A stretch of DNA of 64,000 nt from Massilia mucilaginosa (GCF_011682145.1 NZ_WHJH01000013.1:62001-126000), one strand, 5' to 3'; counted from the first letter of the stretch, positions 15,768 to 25,024 are shown. The notes: generated by a model not told the origin, from the letters alone. Translations and numbers: made by a program.

Positions 15768-17574
15768 GCGCCCACGGCTTGCGCGCGACGGCCTGGCCGG
15801 CCTGCGCGCGGGCGCACCAGGCGAACAGTTCCTCGGGCGCGAGCGGGCGGGCGAACAGATAACCCTGGCCCTCGTCGCAGCCCTGGTCGTGCAGCAACTG
15901 CCGCACGTCATCGGTTTCGATGCCTTCGGCCACCACGCGGAAGCCCAGTTCGTGCGACAGTGAAATCATGGTGTTCACCAGGGTGCGGTTGCGCTCGCCG
16001 CCGGCCATGTTGCGCACAAAACTCTGGTCGATCTTGACCACGTGCGCCGGCATGCTTTGCAGGTACGACAGGCTGCTGTAGCCGGTGCCGAAGTCGTCGA
16101 TCGCCAGGCGCACGCCGGCCTGGTCGAGCGCGGCCAGGGTGCCCAGCGCGCTGCCCTGGTTTTCCATGATCGCGCTTTCCGTCACTTCCAGTTCCAGCCA
16201 GCCTGGCGCCATGCGGTGCTGGTTCAGCAGCGCCGTGACGGTGTTGACAAAATCGTCTTAGAGCAGGTTGGCGGCCGAGACGTTGACCGACATCTGCAAC
16301 TGCAAGCCGGCAGCGTGCCAGGCGGCCAGCTGGCGCACGGCCTCGCGCATCACCCAGCTGGTGGCGGCGCGCACCATCGAGGTCTGTTCCACCACCGGCA
16401 TGAATTCGCCCGGCGGCACGTCGCCCAGCTCCGGATGGCGCCAGCGCAGCAGCGCTTCGGCGCCGATGCAGCGGCCGGTGACGAGGTCGATGCGCGGCTG
16501 GTAGACCAGGCGCCGCTGGCTGGTGTCGGCCAGCGCCGCGTCGAAGGCGTTGAGCAGGGTGAAGCGGCGGCGGTAGGCGTCATCTTGCGCGGAGGAATAG
16601 GTGCCGATCAGCTGGCCGGTCTGGTGCGCGTCCTGCATGGCGTTCTGGGCGATGCGCAGCACGTCCAGGCAATCGGTGCGGCCCAGCAGGAAGGGCGCGA
16701 TGCCGATCGCCGGCGTGGTCACGAAACGCGAGGTGCTCCATTCGGCGCGGCTGCCCAGCCAGTGCGCCAGGCGCGCGCGGTAAGTACCTTCGCCGGCGCC
16801 GGCGCCGTCGCCGGTGCCGGGCGGGGCGATGGTGATGAACTGGGTCGCCGCCAGCTGGTACACCTTGTGCTCGTTGCCCATGACGGCGCGGTAAGAGACG
16901 ATCGCCTCGTTCATCAGGTCGTCGAAATACGAGGCGCCCATCACCCGCGCCGCATTGTTCAGTTGCTCCTGGTTGGCCATGTTGACCAGCACCGCCGCGC
17001 GCTGCTCGCCATGGGGGCGGTCCATTTGCATGTCGGCGTAGTCTTCGATAAATTGTTTGCGGTTCGGCATGCCGCTGAGCGGATCGACCCGGCCCAGGTT
17101 GTGCTGCAGCTCGATCTGGGCCATGACCATGGCCGCCAGGTCGGTCAGCGCGTCGTGTTCGGTGCTGCTGATGGTGCGCGGCTCCAGGCCCAGCACGCAC
17201 ATCGCGCCCAGGTTGAAGCCGTCGCTGGTGATCAGGGGCGCGCCGGCATAGAAACGCACGCCGCTGTGGGCCAGGTGGCTGTCGCGGAAGAACGCATCTT
17301 CGTGCAGGTCGTTAATGACGAGCATGTCGCCGCTGCCGGCCACGGTGGCGCAGGGCGCCTTGATGCGCGGAATCGAGGTATGGGCGACGCCCACGCGCGA
17401 CTTGAACCACTGGCGGTCGCTGTCGGTCAGGGACACGGCCGCGATCGGCAAACCGAACACGCGCGCCGCCATGCGGGTGATGCGGTCGAAGGCTTCGGTG
17501 GGCGCGGTGTCGAGCAGATTCAGCTTGCGCAGGGCGAGCAGGCGCTCGGGTTCATTGCAGTTAGTCATAGTCAT
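15709..17574 (-). pseudogene. GAF - degenerate GGDEF - EAL signalling protein interrupted by an in-frame TAA
   Basis: The frame runs unbroken from the ATG at 17574 to a TAA at 16260-16258, then continues in the same frame to 15709, giving 621 residues if read through. Before the stop: a GAF domain (about 1-165), a GGDEF-like domain without the GGDEF loop (starts DPLSGMPNRKQF) and the first part of an EAL domain (EALLRWRHPELG). After it: LELEVTESAIM, AIDDFGTGYSSLSYLQ, VKIDQSFV, VVAEGIET and QGYLFARPL, all catalytic or metal-binding elements of a c-di-GMP phosphodiesterase. The stop falls at NVSAANLL-stop-DDFV, where relatives often carry Glu, so a GAA-to-TAA change explains it. Alternatives are a sequencing error or restart at the ATG at 16212, which would lack the EAL motif itself. 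Confidence 0.8.
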
Positions 17575-17844
17575 GCCTTTTTGCCCCGGGCGCTGGGCTA
17601 CATCGTGAACGCACTCTCATGCGGCGCGCTCGTCGTCACTGTTAACAAAGGAATGATGCAGGAAGTGGGCATCGGGAAAAGCGTGAGACAGGCCGCACAG
17701 GCCGGGGACGAGCGGGTCATGGCTCATGAAACAAATTGTAGCATCGAAAGAAAATTGGTGCTCTGCGGCACTAAACGTGCGAACGGCGCAACAAGCCGGG
17801 TGGGTCCGCATGAAAGCTGATGATGCGGGGGGAATATTTACACG

Positions 17845-17850
17845 TATAAT
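17845..17850 (+). promoter_or_regulatory. -10 TATAAT in the 477-base gap before cheV
   Basis: The gap 17575-18051 separates the leftward GAF-EAL gene from cheV. It contains this perfect -10 hexamer (CGTATAAT context) without a convincing -35. It would give a leader of about 195 nt. An open frame runs through the leader but has no ribosome site and a Pro/Arg-rich, non-protein-like composition. I see nothing else in the gap. Confidence 0.35.
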
Positions 17851-18051
17851 CGATTGGACCGGAGCGCTGGTGTGTACGCGCTTCCTGCTTCACCTCTCAC
17901 CCTGATCCCCCATCCCCCGGGATCGACCAGCTCCGCCTGTCGGCCCAAGCCCGCCGATGCATCAGAACGCCAGGTTCGCGCCGTCGCAGCACGACGCGCT
18001 CATACAGTTGCCGCCGGCTGCCGTCAGGCCGGGCGCAGGGAAAAGGAAAAG

Positions 18052-19032
18052 ATGAATAACGTTCAACAGGATATCGACGAAAGAAGCAATCTCACCAGTC
18101 TTAACAAGCTGGAATTGCTCCTGTTTCGCCTGGGTGGCGATGCCGAGGGCAACCACTCTGAACTATATGCGATCAACGTGTTCAAGATTCGCGAAATTGT
18201 CGCGATGCCGCACGTCACGCCGATTGCGGATTCTCATCCGCATATGTTGGGTGTTGTAAATTTGCGAGAGCAGATTATTCCTGTCATCAATCTCCCGGCG
18301 GTGGTGGGATGCATTCCGGTAGCCGGACTCAAACTGTTGTTGATTACCGAATTCGCCCGCACCACGCAAGCGTTCGCGGTGGAAGCGGTGGAAGAAATCG
18401 TGCGCCTGGAATGGACCTCGGTGCTGCCGGGCGACAAAACCGCCAGCGGCGCGCTGGTGACCAGCATCGCCAAGGTCGATGGCGACGTGCCCAACACGCG
18501 CCTGGCGCAGGTGCTCGATGTGGAATCGATTCTGCGCCAGCTGCACAGCAGTGAAGAGCCGGATGTGGATGCCGACACCATGGGCGCGCCGCTCAATCTG
18601 CCGGAAGGCCAGGTGATCCTGGCGGCGGACGATTCGGTGATCGCGCGCGCGCTGATCGAAAACGCCTTGCAGGCGATGGGCGCCAAGTACGTGATGACCA
18701 ATTCGGGCAAGCAGGCGTGGGACAAGCTCGAAGCGATCGATATCGCCGCCAAGAAAGAGGGCAAGACGGCGCGCGACAAGGTGGCGCTGGTGCTGAGCGA
18801 CCTGGAAATGCCGGAGATGGATGGTTTTACGCTGACGCGCAATATCAAGCAGGACAGCCGTTTCTCGACGATTCCCGTAATTATTCATTCATCGCTGTCG
18901 GGCGCGGCCAACGAGAACCATGTGAATGGGGTGGGCGCGGACGCGTATATTGCCAAGTTCGTGCCGATTGAACTGGCGGCCTTGCTGCGCAAGACGCTGG
19001 CGAAAAACACGACGCCGCAAAAACGCGGTTAA
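18052..19032 (+). CDS. cheV: Chemotaxis coupling protein CheV (CheW domain plus receiver)
   Basis: 326 residues. Residues ~20-170 are a CheW-like coupling domain (LFRLGGDAEG, VFKIREIVAMP, LGVVNLREQIIPVINLP). Residues ~195-320 are a response-regulator receiver with acidic pocket (AADDSVIARALIEN), the phosphorylated Asp in VLSDLEMPEMDGF and a late Lys in AKFVPIEL. CheV links receptors to CheA and its phosphorylation tunes adaptation. The start follows an AAAAGGAAAAG site. No other chemotaxis gene is near; isolated cheV genes are common. Two inverted-repeat and direct-repeat elements lie immediately downstream. Confidence 0.94.
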   Translation: MNNVQQDIDERSNLTSLNKLELLLFRLGGDAEGNHSELYAINVFKIREIVAMPHVTPIADSHPHMLGVVNLREQIIPVINLPAVVGCIPVAGLKLLLITEFARTTQAFAVEAVEEIVRLEWTSVLPGDKTASGALVTSIAKVDGDVPNTRLAQVLDVESILRQLHSSEEPDVDADTMGAPLNLPEGQVILAADDSVIARALIENALQAMGAKYVMTNSGKQAWDKLEAIDIAAKKEGKTARDKVALVLSDLEMPEMDGFTLTRNIKQDSRFSTIPVIIHSSLSGAANENHVNGVGADAYIAKFVPIELAALLRKTLAKNTTPQKRG

Positions 19033-19040
19033 GGACGCCG

Positions 19041-19059
19041 TTTCCGCCAATGGCGGAAA
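19041..19059. terminator. Stem TTTCCGCC-AAT-GGCGGAAA between convergent genes
   Basis: Perfect 8-bp arms and a 3-base loop, 8 bases past the cheV stop. The A/T ends of the stem make it usable in both directions, but no long T-run follows. Confidence 0.45.
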
Positions 19060-19105
19060 GTCGCCTCCGGCAATGCCAGAGGGTCGCCTCCGGCAGTGCC
19101 AGAGA
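19060..19105. repeat. Two tandem 23-bp units downstream of cheV
   Basis: The 22-23 base unit beginning GTCGCCTCCGGCA and ending TGCCAGAG is present twice back to back (19060-19082 and 19083-19105), with one or two base differences. It adjoins the stem at 19041-19059 and lies between convergent genes. Confidence 0.6.
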
Positions 19106-19119
19106 CGACAGTGTTGACT

Positions 19120-19302
19120 TTAGTGGTTCTGCTTCTGCTTCGCGCCGCCACCGGCGCCTTCGTCACTGCCTGCCTTCACGCGGCTTTTCGCATCGTGGCT
19201 GCTCTTGTCATCCTTCTTGCCGGCCGCCGAATTGACGTCCGCTTCGGTTTCAGGGCTGCCGGATTGCTTGTTTTGCGTGTCGGTCGATGTCGATTGTGTC
19301 AT
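19120..19302 (-). CDS. Small hydrophilic protein of unknown function
   Basis: 60 residues rich in Ser, Thr, Asp, Lys, Gly and Asn with no hydrophobic core (starts MTQSTSTDTQNKQSGSPE, ends GGAKQKQNH), so probably disordered. The reason to call it real is the strong AAGGAGA ribosome site just before its ATG and its place 53 bases downstream of the alpha/beta hydrolase gene in the same direction. Similar short polar proteins are common in Oxalobacteraceae and sometimes stress-related, but nothing here shows a role. Confidence 0.6.
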   Translation of the reverse strand: MTQSTSTDTQNKQSGSPETEADVNSAAGKKDDKSSHDAKSRVKAGSDEGAGGGAKQKQNH

Positions 19303-19355
19303 GGTAGTTCTCCTTGTTGCAGTGAAAAAACCTGTTCGGTGCGCCGCTGCCTGAA

Positions 19356-20414
19356 CTAGTGCAGCGTCGCACCCGTATCTTGTTGGGCCCACGGGGGAAT
19401 ATGCGCGTAGCCTGCCCGTGCCCCGACTTCGAGCCTGGCCACCGCGGCCATGATCGCCTCGGGATGGGCGTAATGCAGCATGTGGCCGCAGCCTTCTTCG
19501 AGCTGCAAGTCGCTGTGGGGAACATCCTGGTGAAAACGCAGCGCGTGCGCCTCGGGACTGACCACCCGGTCTTCGCAACCGGCCAGTAGCGCAATCGGCA
19601 GGCGCAGTTCGCCATAGCGTTGCGACAGGCGCGCCGCCGCCGGCATCAGCATGCCGCTCTCGGCCGCGCTGGCGCCCAGCTGCGCCGGCCGCAGCGACAT
19701 CCATTCGGGAAATCGATTGAAGCGCTCCGGTACCGGCGCCGGGCCGAACATGCGCCGCGCCAGCGCCGGCCACATCAGCCGTCCCAGCAGCGGCGCCACG
19801 GTATGCCGCAATAGTTGCCCCAGCAGCGGCATGGCCGGCGCGGACGCCAGCGGCGCGTCGAGCCGCATGGTCGGATAGTAATAGCCGGACACCAGGGTCA
19901 TGGCGCGCACGTAGCGCGGGTAGTCCAGCGCCAGCGCCAGGGCCACCAGCGTGCCCCAGGAATGCCCCACGATCACCGGCCGTTCCACGCCCAGCGCGCG
20001 CAGGGCCTTGTAGATCAGGCGCGCCTGGGCTTCCGGGGTCCAGCTGGTATCCGCGGGACGCTCGCTGTGGCCGAAGCCCGGGCGGTCGAACACGATCACG
20101 CGATGCGATGCGGCCGCCGCGTCGAGCAGGCCGCTCAGCGCAAAGTCCTCCGAATGCAAGCCATTGCCGTGCAGTAGCACCAGCGGCGACCCTTCGCCCC
20201 GTTCCAGGTAGTGCAAACGCACGCCGTCGATCTCGATTACCTGGCCCTGCGCCGGATTGGCTTGTTCGGCCGCGCGTTTTTTGGCGTGCACGTAGACGGC
20301 GGACGCGGCCAGGCCGGCAGCGGCGGCGAACAGGGCGAGGCTGCCCCAGCCGGGCGTGCCCGGTTCGGTGTGGGTGGAAATGCGATGCGGCATGGCGGTG
20401 TGCTTGTAAGGCAT
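19356..20414 (-). CDS. Membrane-anchored alpha/beta hydrolase
   Basis: 352 residues. An N-terminal hydrophobic segment (SLALFAAAAGLAASAVYVHA, residues ~22-41) looks like a membrane anchor. The hydrolase fold follows: oxyanion region LVLLHGNGLHSEDF, FDRPGFGHSERP, nucleophile elbow GHSWGT (Ser), an acid in AGCEDRVVSPEA and the catalytic His in EEGCGHMLHYAHPE. All triad positions are present, so an active esterase, epoxide hydrolase-like or haloperoxidase-like enzyme is expected; the substrate is unknown. The ATG at 20414 is chosen for an AGGA-type site. The frame upstream is non-coding in character. Confidence 0.83.
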   Translation of the reverse strand: MPYKHTAMPHRISTHTEPGTPGWGSLALFAAAAGLAASAVYVHAKKRAAEQANPAQGQVIEIDGVRLHYLERGEGSPLVLLHGNGLHSEDFALSGLLDAAAASHRVIVFDRPGFGHSERPADTSWTPEAQARLIYKALRALGVERPVIVGHSWGTLVALALALDYPRYVRAMTLVSGYYYPTMRLDAPLASAPAMPLLGQLLRHTVAPLLGRLMWPALARRMFGPAPVPERFNRFPEWMSLRPAQLGASAAESGMLMPAAARLSQRYGELRLPIALLAGCEDRVVSPEAHALRFHQDVPHSDLQLEEGCGHMLHYAHPEAIMAAVARLEVGARAGYAHIPPWAQQDTGATLH

Positions 20415-20528
20415 TGTGTGTCCTGCGGCAGGTTGATGAATGGCTGTCGTGGACGTACTGTGCCTGTCGCGGTCACCGTCGGTCTGTGCGCCAGTCAACA
20501 GTACGCGCACCTTGGACTGGCTTCAAGC

Positions 20529-21341
20529 TCAGTCCCGCAATTGCAGATAAGCGGCGCTGACCGCCTCCGGACCGTACAGCCGTTCCAGCCGGCGCACCGT
20601 GAAGTGTCCGCGCGCCATGTCCTGGAAGTGATTGATGAACAAGGTGTTGACCAGCGCGCCGCCAGCCGCGCCGATGATCGGCACCATCATCGCCGCCGCT
20701 TTCTGCGACACGTGCACGTTGAAGCGGGCGGCGATCTGGGCAATCAGGCGCACCAGCGCCGGCGCCGCTTCGCTCGCCACGCTGTGCTTGGCCAGGTACA
20801 CCGTCGCCTCCGACATGGCTTGCGCCAGCGCGATGCGCGCCGCGTAGTAGCCCGATTCCGAGGCGTCGTCGTCGGCCGTCTTGCCGCCCAGCGAAAACAC
20901 CATCAGGCAAGCGAGCTGCGCTTCGGGGGAGGCGAGGTTTTCCCCGTGCGCGCGGCCGATATCGGCAATCGACCGCAGCATGACGGTGGTGGACACCGGC
21001 AACTCGACCGCCAGCCCGGCAATGCCGAACGCGCCACCGGCCGCGCCGCTCAGGGCCACCGCCGCGCTGTGCAGCTTGGGGAAAGACGAGGTGCCCGATG
21101 GACGCAAGGTGGCGTTGGCCACTTTCATGCATTTGCTCAGGGACGCGTTGGTGACCGAGGCAATCTTGCCGCTCCATGAAGCGGGCAGGGCCTTGACCGC
21201 CGCTTCGAGCGGCATGCCAATGACGTCGGTGATGCGCGCCACATAGCCGGGATGCTCAAGCAGATGCCTGGCCTGCTTCAATTCGGCCAGGTGCTCCTGC
21301 GACAAGTTCGCGCCGGCGCCGGCCGGGTGTGGACGTTCCAT
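20529..21341 (-). CDS. EcsC-family protein
   Basis: 270 residues. Glycine/alanine-rich amphipathic segments (AAVALSGAAGGAFGIAGLAV, then MMVPIIGAAGGALVNTLF) and the ending HFTVRRLERLYG match EcsC. The Bacillus namesake lies beside an ABC exporter, but there is none here and the function of proteobacterial members is unknown. It may be peripheral at the membrane. It lies upstream of the alpha/beta hydrolase in the same direction, 115 bases away. Confidence 0.8.
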   Translation of the reverse strand: MERPHPAGAGANLSQEHLAELKQARHLLEHPGYVARITDVIGMPLEAAVKALPASWSGKIASVTNASLSKCMKVANATLRPSGTSSFPKLHSAAVALSGAAGGAFGIAGLAVELPVSTTVMLRSIADIGRAHGENLASPEAQLACLMVFSLGGKTADDDASESGYYAARIALAQAMSEATVYLAKHSVASEAAPALVRLIAQIAARFNVHVSQKAAAMMVPIIGAAGGALVNTLFINHFQDMARGHFTVRRLERLYGPEAVSAAYLQLRD

Positions 21342-21487
21342 GTTTCCTCACTGTTCAAGTGCCGCTGCGCACGCTGCGACAGGGCGATGCGTGGAGTATA
21401 GGCGAGTCGCGCCAGCCCGGCTCGCACGCGCGGAAGACTGCTACAATTTCCTTTTGGATAGCGCTAACATTGCCAGGAAATCGACCG

Positions 21488-22480
21488 ATGACACCGATCA
21501 CGCAAGCCCGTTCTTTTCCGCGCCGCGCGGCCACGCCGGCCCTGCGCTTTCTGCCTGGTGCGCTGCTTGCCGCTCTGCTGTGCGCGCCGCTGGCGCCGGT
21601 GTCGGCGGCACCGCCTTGCAGCGGCGCCGCGCCCAGCGGCGAGCTGACGGCCACGCGCGTGCCCGGCACGGCCCCGGCCGGCAGCGAGGCTGGCCTGTAC
21701 GAAGGCCCGGTCTGGATCGGCGATGCGCTGTATTTCTCGGATTTTACGTTCGGCCCCGGTTTTCCGTCGCGCATCCAGCGCCTCGGGCCGGACGGCAAGC
21801 TCGGCACGGCGATTCCTGACAGCGGCAGCAATGGCCTGGCGCGCGATGCGCGCGGCAACATCGTCGCCGCCACCCACAACGTCAAGGGTGTATCGCGCTT
21901 CGACCTGGCCAGCGGCAAGCGCAGCCTGGTCGCCGCCACGTTTCAAGGCCAGGTCTTCAATTCGCCCAACGATCTCGCCATCGCCGCTGACGGTACCGTC
22001 TATTTCACCGACCCGTCCTTCCAGCGCGCCGCCGCTCCCGGCGGGCAGGACGCCACCCGCGTGTACCGCGTGGCCCCCGGCGGCAAGGTCAGCGTGGTCG
22101 ACGGCGGCATCGCCAATCCGAACGGGATTGCCTTGTCGCCAGCGGGCGATATGCTGTATGTGAGCGGCGGCGGCGAGCATGGCGTCGTGCGCGCCTATCC
22201 CATCGTGGGCGGGGTGCCGGGCAAGGGGCGCGACCTGATCGGCGGCGTGGCGGTGCCGGACGGCATGACCGTCGATTGCCAGGGCAATCTGTACGTGACC
22301 GAGCACACGGCGCAGCGCCTGCGCGTGTTTTCGCCGGCCGGCAAGCAACTGGCCGTGATCAAGGTCGACGCCAACATCACCAATGCCGCGTTCGGCGGCG
22401 CGGATGGCAAGACCTTGTTCATGACGGGCGCCGGGGCCGTCTGGCAGATCCGGCTGGGCTTGTCCGGCAAGCCCTATTAG
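21488..22480 (+). CDS. Secreted SMP-30/gluconolactonase-like beta-propeller
   Basis: 330 residues. A long N-region then hydrophobic core (FLPGALLAALLCAPLAPVSA) is a Sec signal cleaved before APPCSG. The propeller shows the SMP-30 blocks EGPVWIGDALYFSD, NGLARDARGN, SPNDLAIAADGTVYFTDP, NPNGIALSPAGDMLYV and VPDGMTVDCQGNLYV. The Glu and the two Asn/Asp positions that bind the divalent metal are in place, so lactonase activity is possible; periplasmic lactones such as those made by PQQ sugar dehydrogenases are an obvious substrate class. A TACAAT at 21442-21447 may be the -10. Confidence 0.83.
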   Translation: MTPITQARSFPRRAATPALRFLPGALLAALLCAPLAPVSAAPPCSGAAPSGELTATRVPGTAPAGSEAGLYEGPVWIGDALYFSDFTFGPGFPSRIQRLGPDGKLGTAIPDSGSNGLARDARGNIVAATHNVKGVSRFDLASGKRSLVAATFQGQVFNSPNDLAIAADGTVYFTDPSFQRAAAPGGQDATRVYRVAPGGKVSVVDGGIANPNGIALSPAGDMLYVSGGGEHGVVRAYPIVGGVPGKGRDLIGGVAVPDGMTVDCQGNLYVTEHTAQRLRVFSPAGKQLAVIKVDANITNAAFGGADGKTLFMTGAGAVWQIRLGLSGKPY

Positions 22481-22666
22481 CAATTAGAAGCAAGCGGTGC
22501 AAGGTTTCGATGGCTTGTGTTAAGAGTCGAACATACGCCGCTGCCCCGGGTGCGCATACTGGGTTCATGCAGTAACTTTTTTAACCGAAAGAGATCATGA
22601 AAACCGCGCGTTGCCCGTTTCGAGTCCTGACCGTATCTCCACCGCCATCGTGCCGGAGCGTCTGAC

Positions 22667-22858
22667 ATGAAAACCACCAAACCCGATCCCCAGCCGGCGT
22701 CCCGCATCGAACGCGAAATCGAGCGCGAACGCGAGCAGCGCCACAAGAACGACGACGAACGCTCGGGCACCAGCCCGGCATCCGATTTCCGCATCAAGGA
22801 TGCGCGCGAAAGCAGCGATTCCGGCATCCTGCACCGCTCGCGTTCGCGCTACTACTGA
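22667..22858 (+). CDS. Small charged protein of unknown function
   Basis: 63 residues, very rich in Glu, Arg and Asp with a run of heptad-like ERE repeats (RIEREIEREREQRHKNDDE), so probably helical in its first half and disordered in its second. A GGAG ribosome site precedes the ATG. Just upstream, 22597-22665 is a 22-codon frame that also begins ATGAAAACC and ends one base before this start; it could be a leader or an accidental frame. No family recognised. Confidence 0.5.
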   Translation: MKTTKPDPQPASRIEREIEREREQRHKNDDERSGTSPASDFRIKDARESSDSGILHRSRSRYY

Positions 22859-22975
22859 TCCGGGGCGTCGCGCCCCTGGTCAATTGCTGTCTTGACACAC
22901 CCGCCCGGCCCAACCAGAATATGACGTTCTGGTTGCCGGCGGCTGCGCCGCGACCGCTTTTGCCAGGAGTATCCC

Positions 22976-23593
22976 GTGACCCGTTTCCGTAACAATTCCG
23001 ATCGCCTGCTGGAAGTGACCCTTCAAAAAGAAACGGTGCTTGCCATCGCCGGTTCCATGGTCGCCTATACCGGCACCATCAAGTTCGAAAAATCCATTCT
23101 CGGCGGCGAGGGCATCTTCGGCGCTGTCATGCGCAAGGTGAAAAACGAGGGCATGCAGCTGATGCAGGCCTCGGGCACCGGCACCGTGTTCTTCGCCCAG
23201 AACGCGGCCGAAATCACCGTCATTCCCATGTCCGGCGAAAAAATGACCATCGAAAGCAGCAGCCTGCTCGCTTACGACACCTCGCTCAAGACCGGCACCA
23301 GTTTCGCCGGCCTGCGCGGCGCGGTCTCGGGCCAGGGCTTGTTCAGCACCACGGTCGAGGGACAGGGCAGCATCGCCGTCATCTCGCGCGGCAACCTGAT
23401 CATGCTGGAAGTGACGCCCGCCAATCCGCTGCGCGTCGACCCGGATGCGTTTATCGGCTACAAAGGCAATATTACCCAGGAATTCGTGTTCGACGTGAAC
23501 TGGCGCACCATGACCGGCGAAACGTCCGGCGAGTCCTATCAGCACAAGTTTTCCGGCCAGGGCGTGGTGTTTATCCAGCCGGCGGAGCGCTGA
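22976..23593 (+). CDS. AIM24-family protein (first of three)
   Basis: 205 residues of the beta-rich AIM24 fold: SMVAYTGTIKFE, GTGTVFFAQNAAEITV, LLAYDTSL, GLFSTTVEGQGSIAVIS, then the closing HKFSGQGVVFIQPAE. The start is a GTG at 22976 with an AGGAG site. Bacterial members have no established biochemical role, and the yeast namesake is a mitochondrial inner-membrane organiser. It heads a run of three homologous genes with short gaps, so the proteins probably work together or as hetero-oligomers. Confidence 0.85.
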   Translation: MTRFRNNSDRLLEVTLQKETVLAIAGSMVAYTGTIKFEKSILGGEGIFGAVMRKVKNEGMQLMQASGTGTVFFAQNAAEITVIPMSGEKMTIESSSLLAYDTSLKTGTSFAGLRGAVSGQGLFSTTVEGQGSIAVISRGNLIMLEVTPANPLRVDPDAFIGYKGNITQEFVFDVNWRTMTGETSGESYQHKFSGQGVVFIQPAER

Positions 23594-23641
23594 GAGGACG
23601 GCGCACTGCGCTCTTGAACAACCGAATCAATGGAGAATGCC

Positions 23642-24283
23642 ATGCCGGCTTACCAGCAAATCAATGAAAAAATGATTGAGGTCAAACTCAATAACGAAGA
23701 AATGTACGCTAAGAAGGGATCGATGATCTCCTACCAGGGCGAGGTGAGCTTCAGTCCCACCTATCTGGCCGGGCAGGGCGTGCAAAGCCTGGCGATGCGC
23801 TCCGCCACCGCCGAGGGCTACTCGCTGATGATGGCCAAGGGCCGCGGCACCGTCTACTACGCCTATAACGACCTGTTCGTGACCGTGATTCCGGTGCGGG
23901 GCGACACCTTGTACGTGGAAAGCGATAACGTGCTCGCGTTTGACGCGCGCATGACGGCTGGCACCATGTTCCTGGGAAACCAGGGCGGGATCCAGGGCAT
24001 GGCGCGCGGCGCGGTGTCGGGCCAGGGCTTGTTTACCAGCACCTTCCAGGGCAATGGCGATGTGGTGATCCTGTCCGACGGCAACGCCATTGGCTTGCCG
24101 GTCACGCCGGAGGTGCCGGTCTGCGTCGATCCGCAAGCGTATATCGGCCACACCGGGCAGCTCAGTTCGAGCATCGTCACCGACCTGAACTGGAAGACTT
24201 TCGTGGGCCAGGCATCGGGCGAATCGTATCAAGTCAAATTCAGCGGCCACGGCACGGTCTACATTCAAGCGAGCGAGAGGTAA
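23642..24283 (+). CDS. AIM24-family protein (second of three)
   Basis: 213 residues from the ATG at 23642, which has a GGAGA site at ideal distance; an in-frame ATG four codons earlier would place that site inside the gene. It shows the same order of motifs as its neighbour: MYAKKGSMISYQGEV, GRGTVYYAYNDLFVTVIP, VSGQGLFTSTFQGNGDVVIL, and the end KFSGHGTVYIQASER. It shares the VSGQGLF and SGESYQ blocks with the first copy, so the two are the closest pair. The next gene starts 3 bases after its stop. Confidence 0.86.
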   Translation: MPAYQQINEKMIEVKLNNEEMYAKKGSMISYQGEVSFSPTYLAGQGVQSLAMRSATAEGYSLMMAKGRGTVYYAYNDLFVTVIPVRGDTLYVESDNVLAFDARMTAGTMFLGNQGGIQGMARGAVSGQGLFTSTFQGNGDVVILSDGNAIGLPVTPEVPVCVDPQAYIGHTGQLSSSIVTDLNWKTFVGQASGESYQVKFSGHGTVYIQASER

Positions 24284-24286
24284 GTC

Positions 24287-25024
24287 ATGACTGTCTATAA
24301 CCCAAACAACTTGCCCAAGAACGACAACCTGAACCGGTTCGCCTTCGTGGTCGACGTGAAGGAACAGATCTTCATCCGCAAGGGCAAGATGATCGCCTTC
24401 TATGGCAACCTGAGCTTCGAAGCGCTGGGCAGTTCCCTGCTCGACATCCTGACCTTGCGCGCCTTCAATGCGCCGAAATACATCAACAATTTCGTGGTGG
24501 CGCACGGCAGCGGCCAGCTGATCCTGGGCGACAACGGCAACGACCTGGCTTGCTACGACCTGGACGCGGCCAACATGACCATCCGCGCCAAGAACCTGCT
24601 GGGCTTTACCAAGAACGTCACCTGCCAGGAATCGACCCTGCCGGGCTATCTGACCCTGCTCGGGACCGGCAAGATCATCGCCTCCTCGAACGGGCCGGTG
24701 CACTTCCTCGACTTGCCGTGCCGGGTCGACGAGCAGGCGGTGCTGGGCTGGGCCGATTGCCCGAGTCCCTCGTACCGCTACGATTACGAGCACGTCAGGA
24801 GTTTTGTGTCTGCGGCCGGGGCGATCACCGGGTATTCGCTGTCGGGCGAGGAAAAGCAGGTCGACTTTACCGGCGCCGGTACCGTGCTGGTGCAGTCGTC
24901 CGAGCTGGAACTGAGCAACAGCTCGACCCTGGCCCATCTGGTCTCGCTGTTGCCGATGCTGGGCAAGGAAGACTTGAGCAAGCTGAGCCTGTCGCTGCAG
25001 CAGCAGACCCAGCAGCGGCGTTAG
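24287..25024 (+). CDS. AIM24-family protein (third of three, divergent)
   Basis: 245 residues. The fold is recognisable from IFIRKGKMIAFYGNLSFE, GSGQLILGDNGNDLACYDLD, LLGTGKIIASSNGPVHFLD and the end VDFTGAGTVLVQSSE, after which it carries an extra ~30-residue Ser/Leu/Gln-rich helical tail not present in the other two. It is the most divergent member and probably has a distinct place in any complex. It is the last gene before a dispersed repeat and a convergent transporter gene. Confidence 0.83.
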   Translation: MTVYNPNNLPKNDNLNRFAFVVDVKEQIFIRKGKMIAFYGNLSFEALGSSLLDILTLRAFNAPKYINNFVVAHGSGQLILGDNGNDLACYDLDAANMTIRAKNLLGFTKNVTCQESTLPGYLTLLGTGKIIASSNGPVHFLDLPCRVDEQAVLGWADCPSPSYRYDYEHVRSFVSAAGAITGYSLSGEEKQVDFTGAGTVLVQSSELELSNSSTLAHLVSLLPMLGKEDLSKLSLSLQQQTQQRR

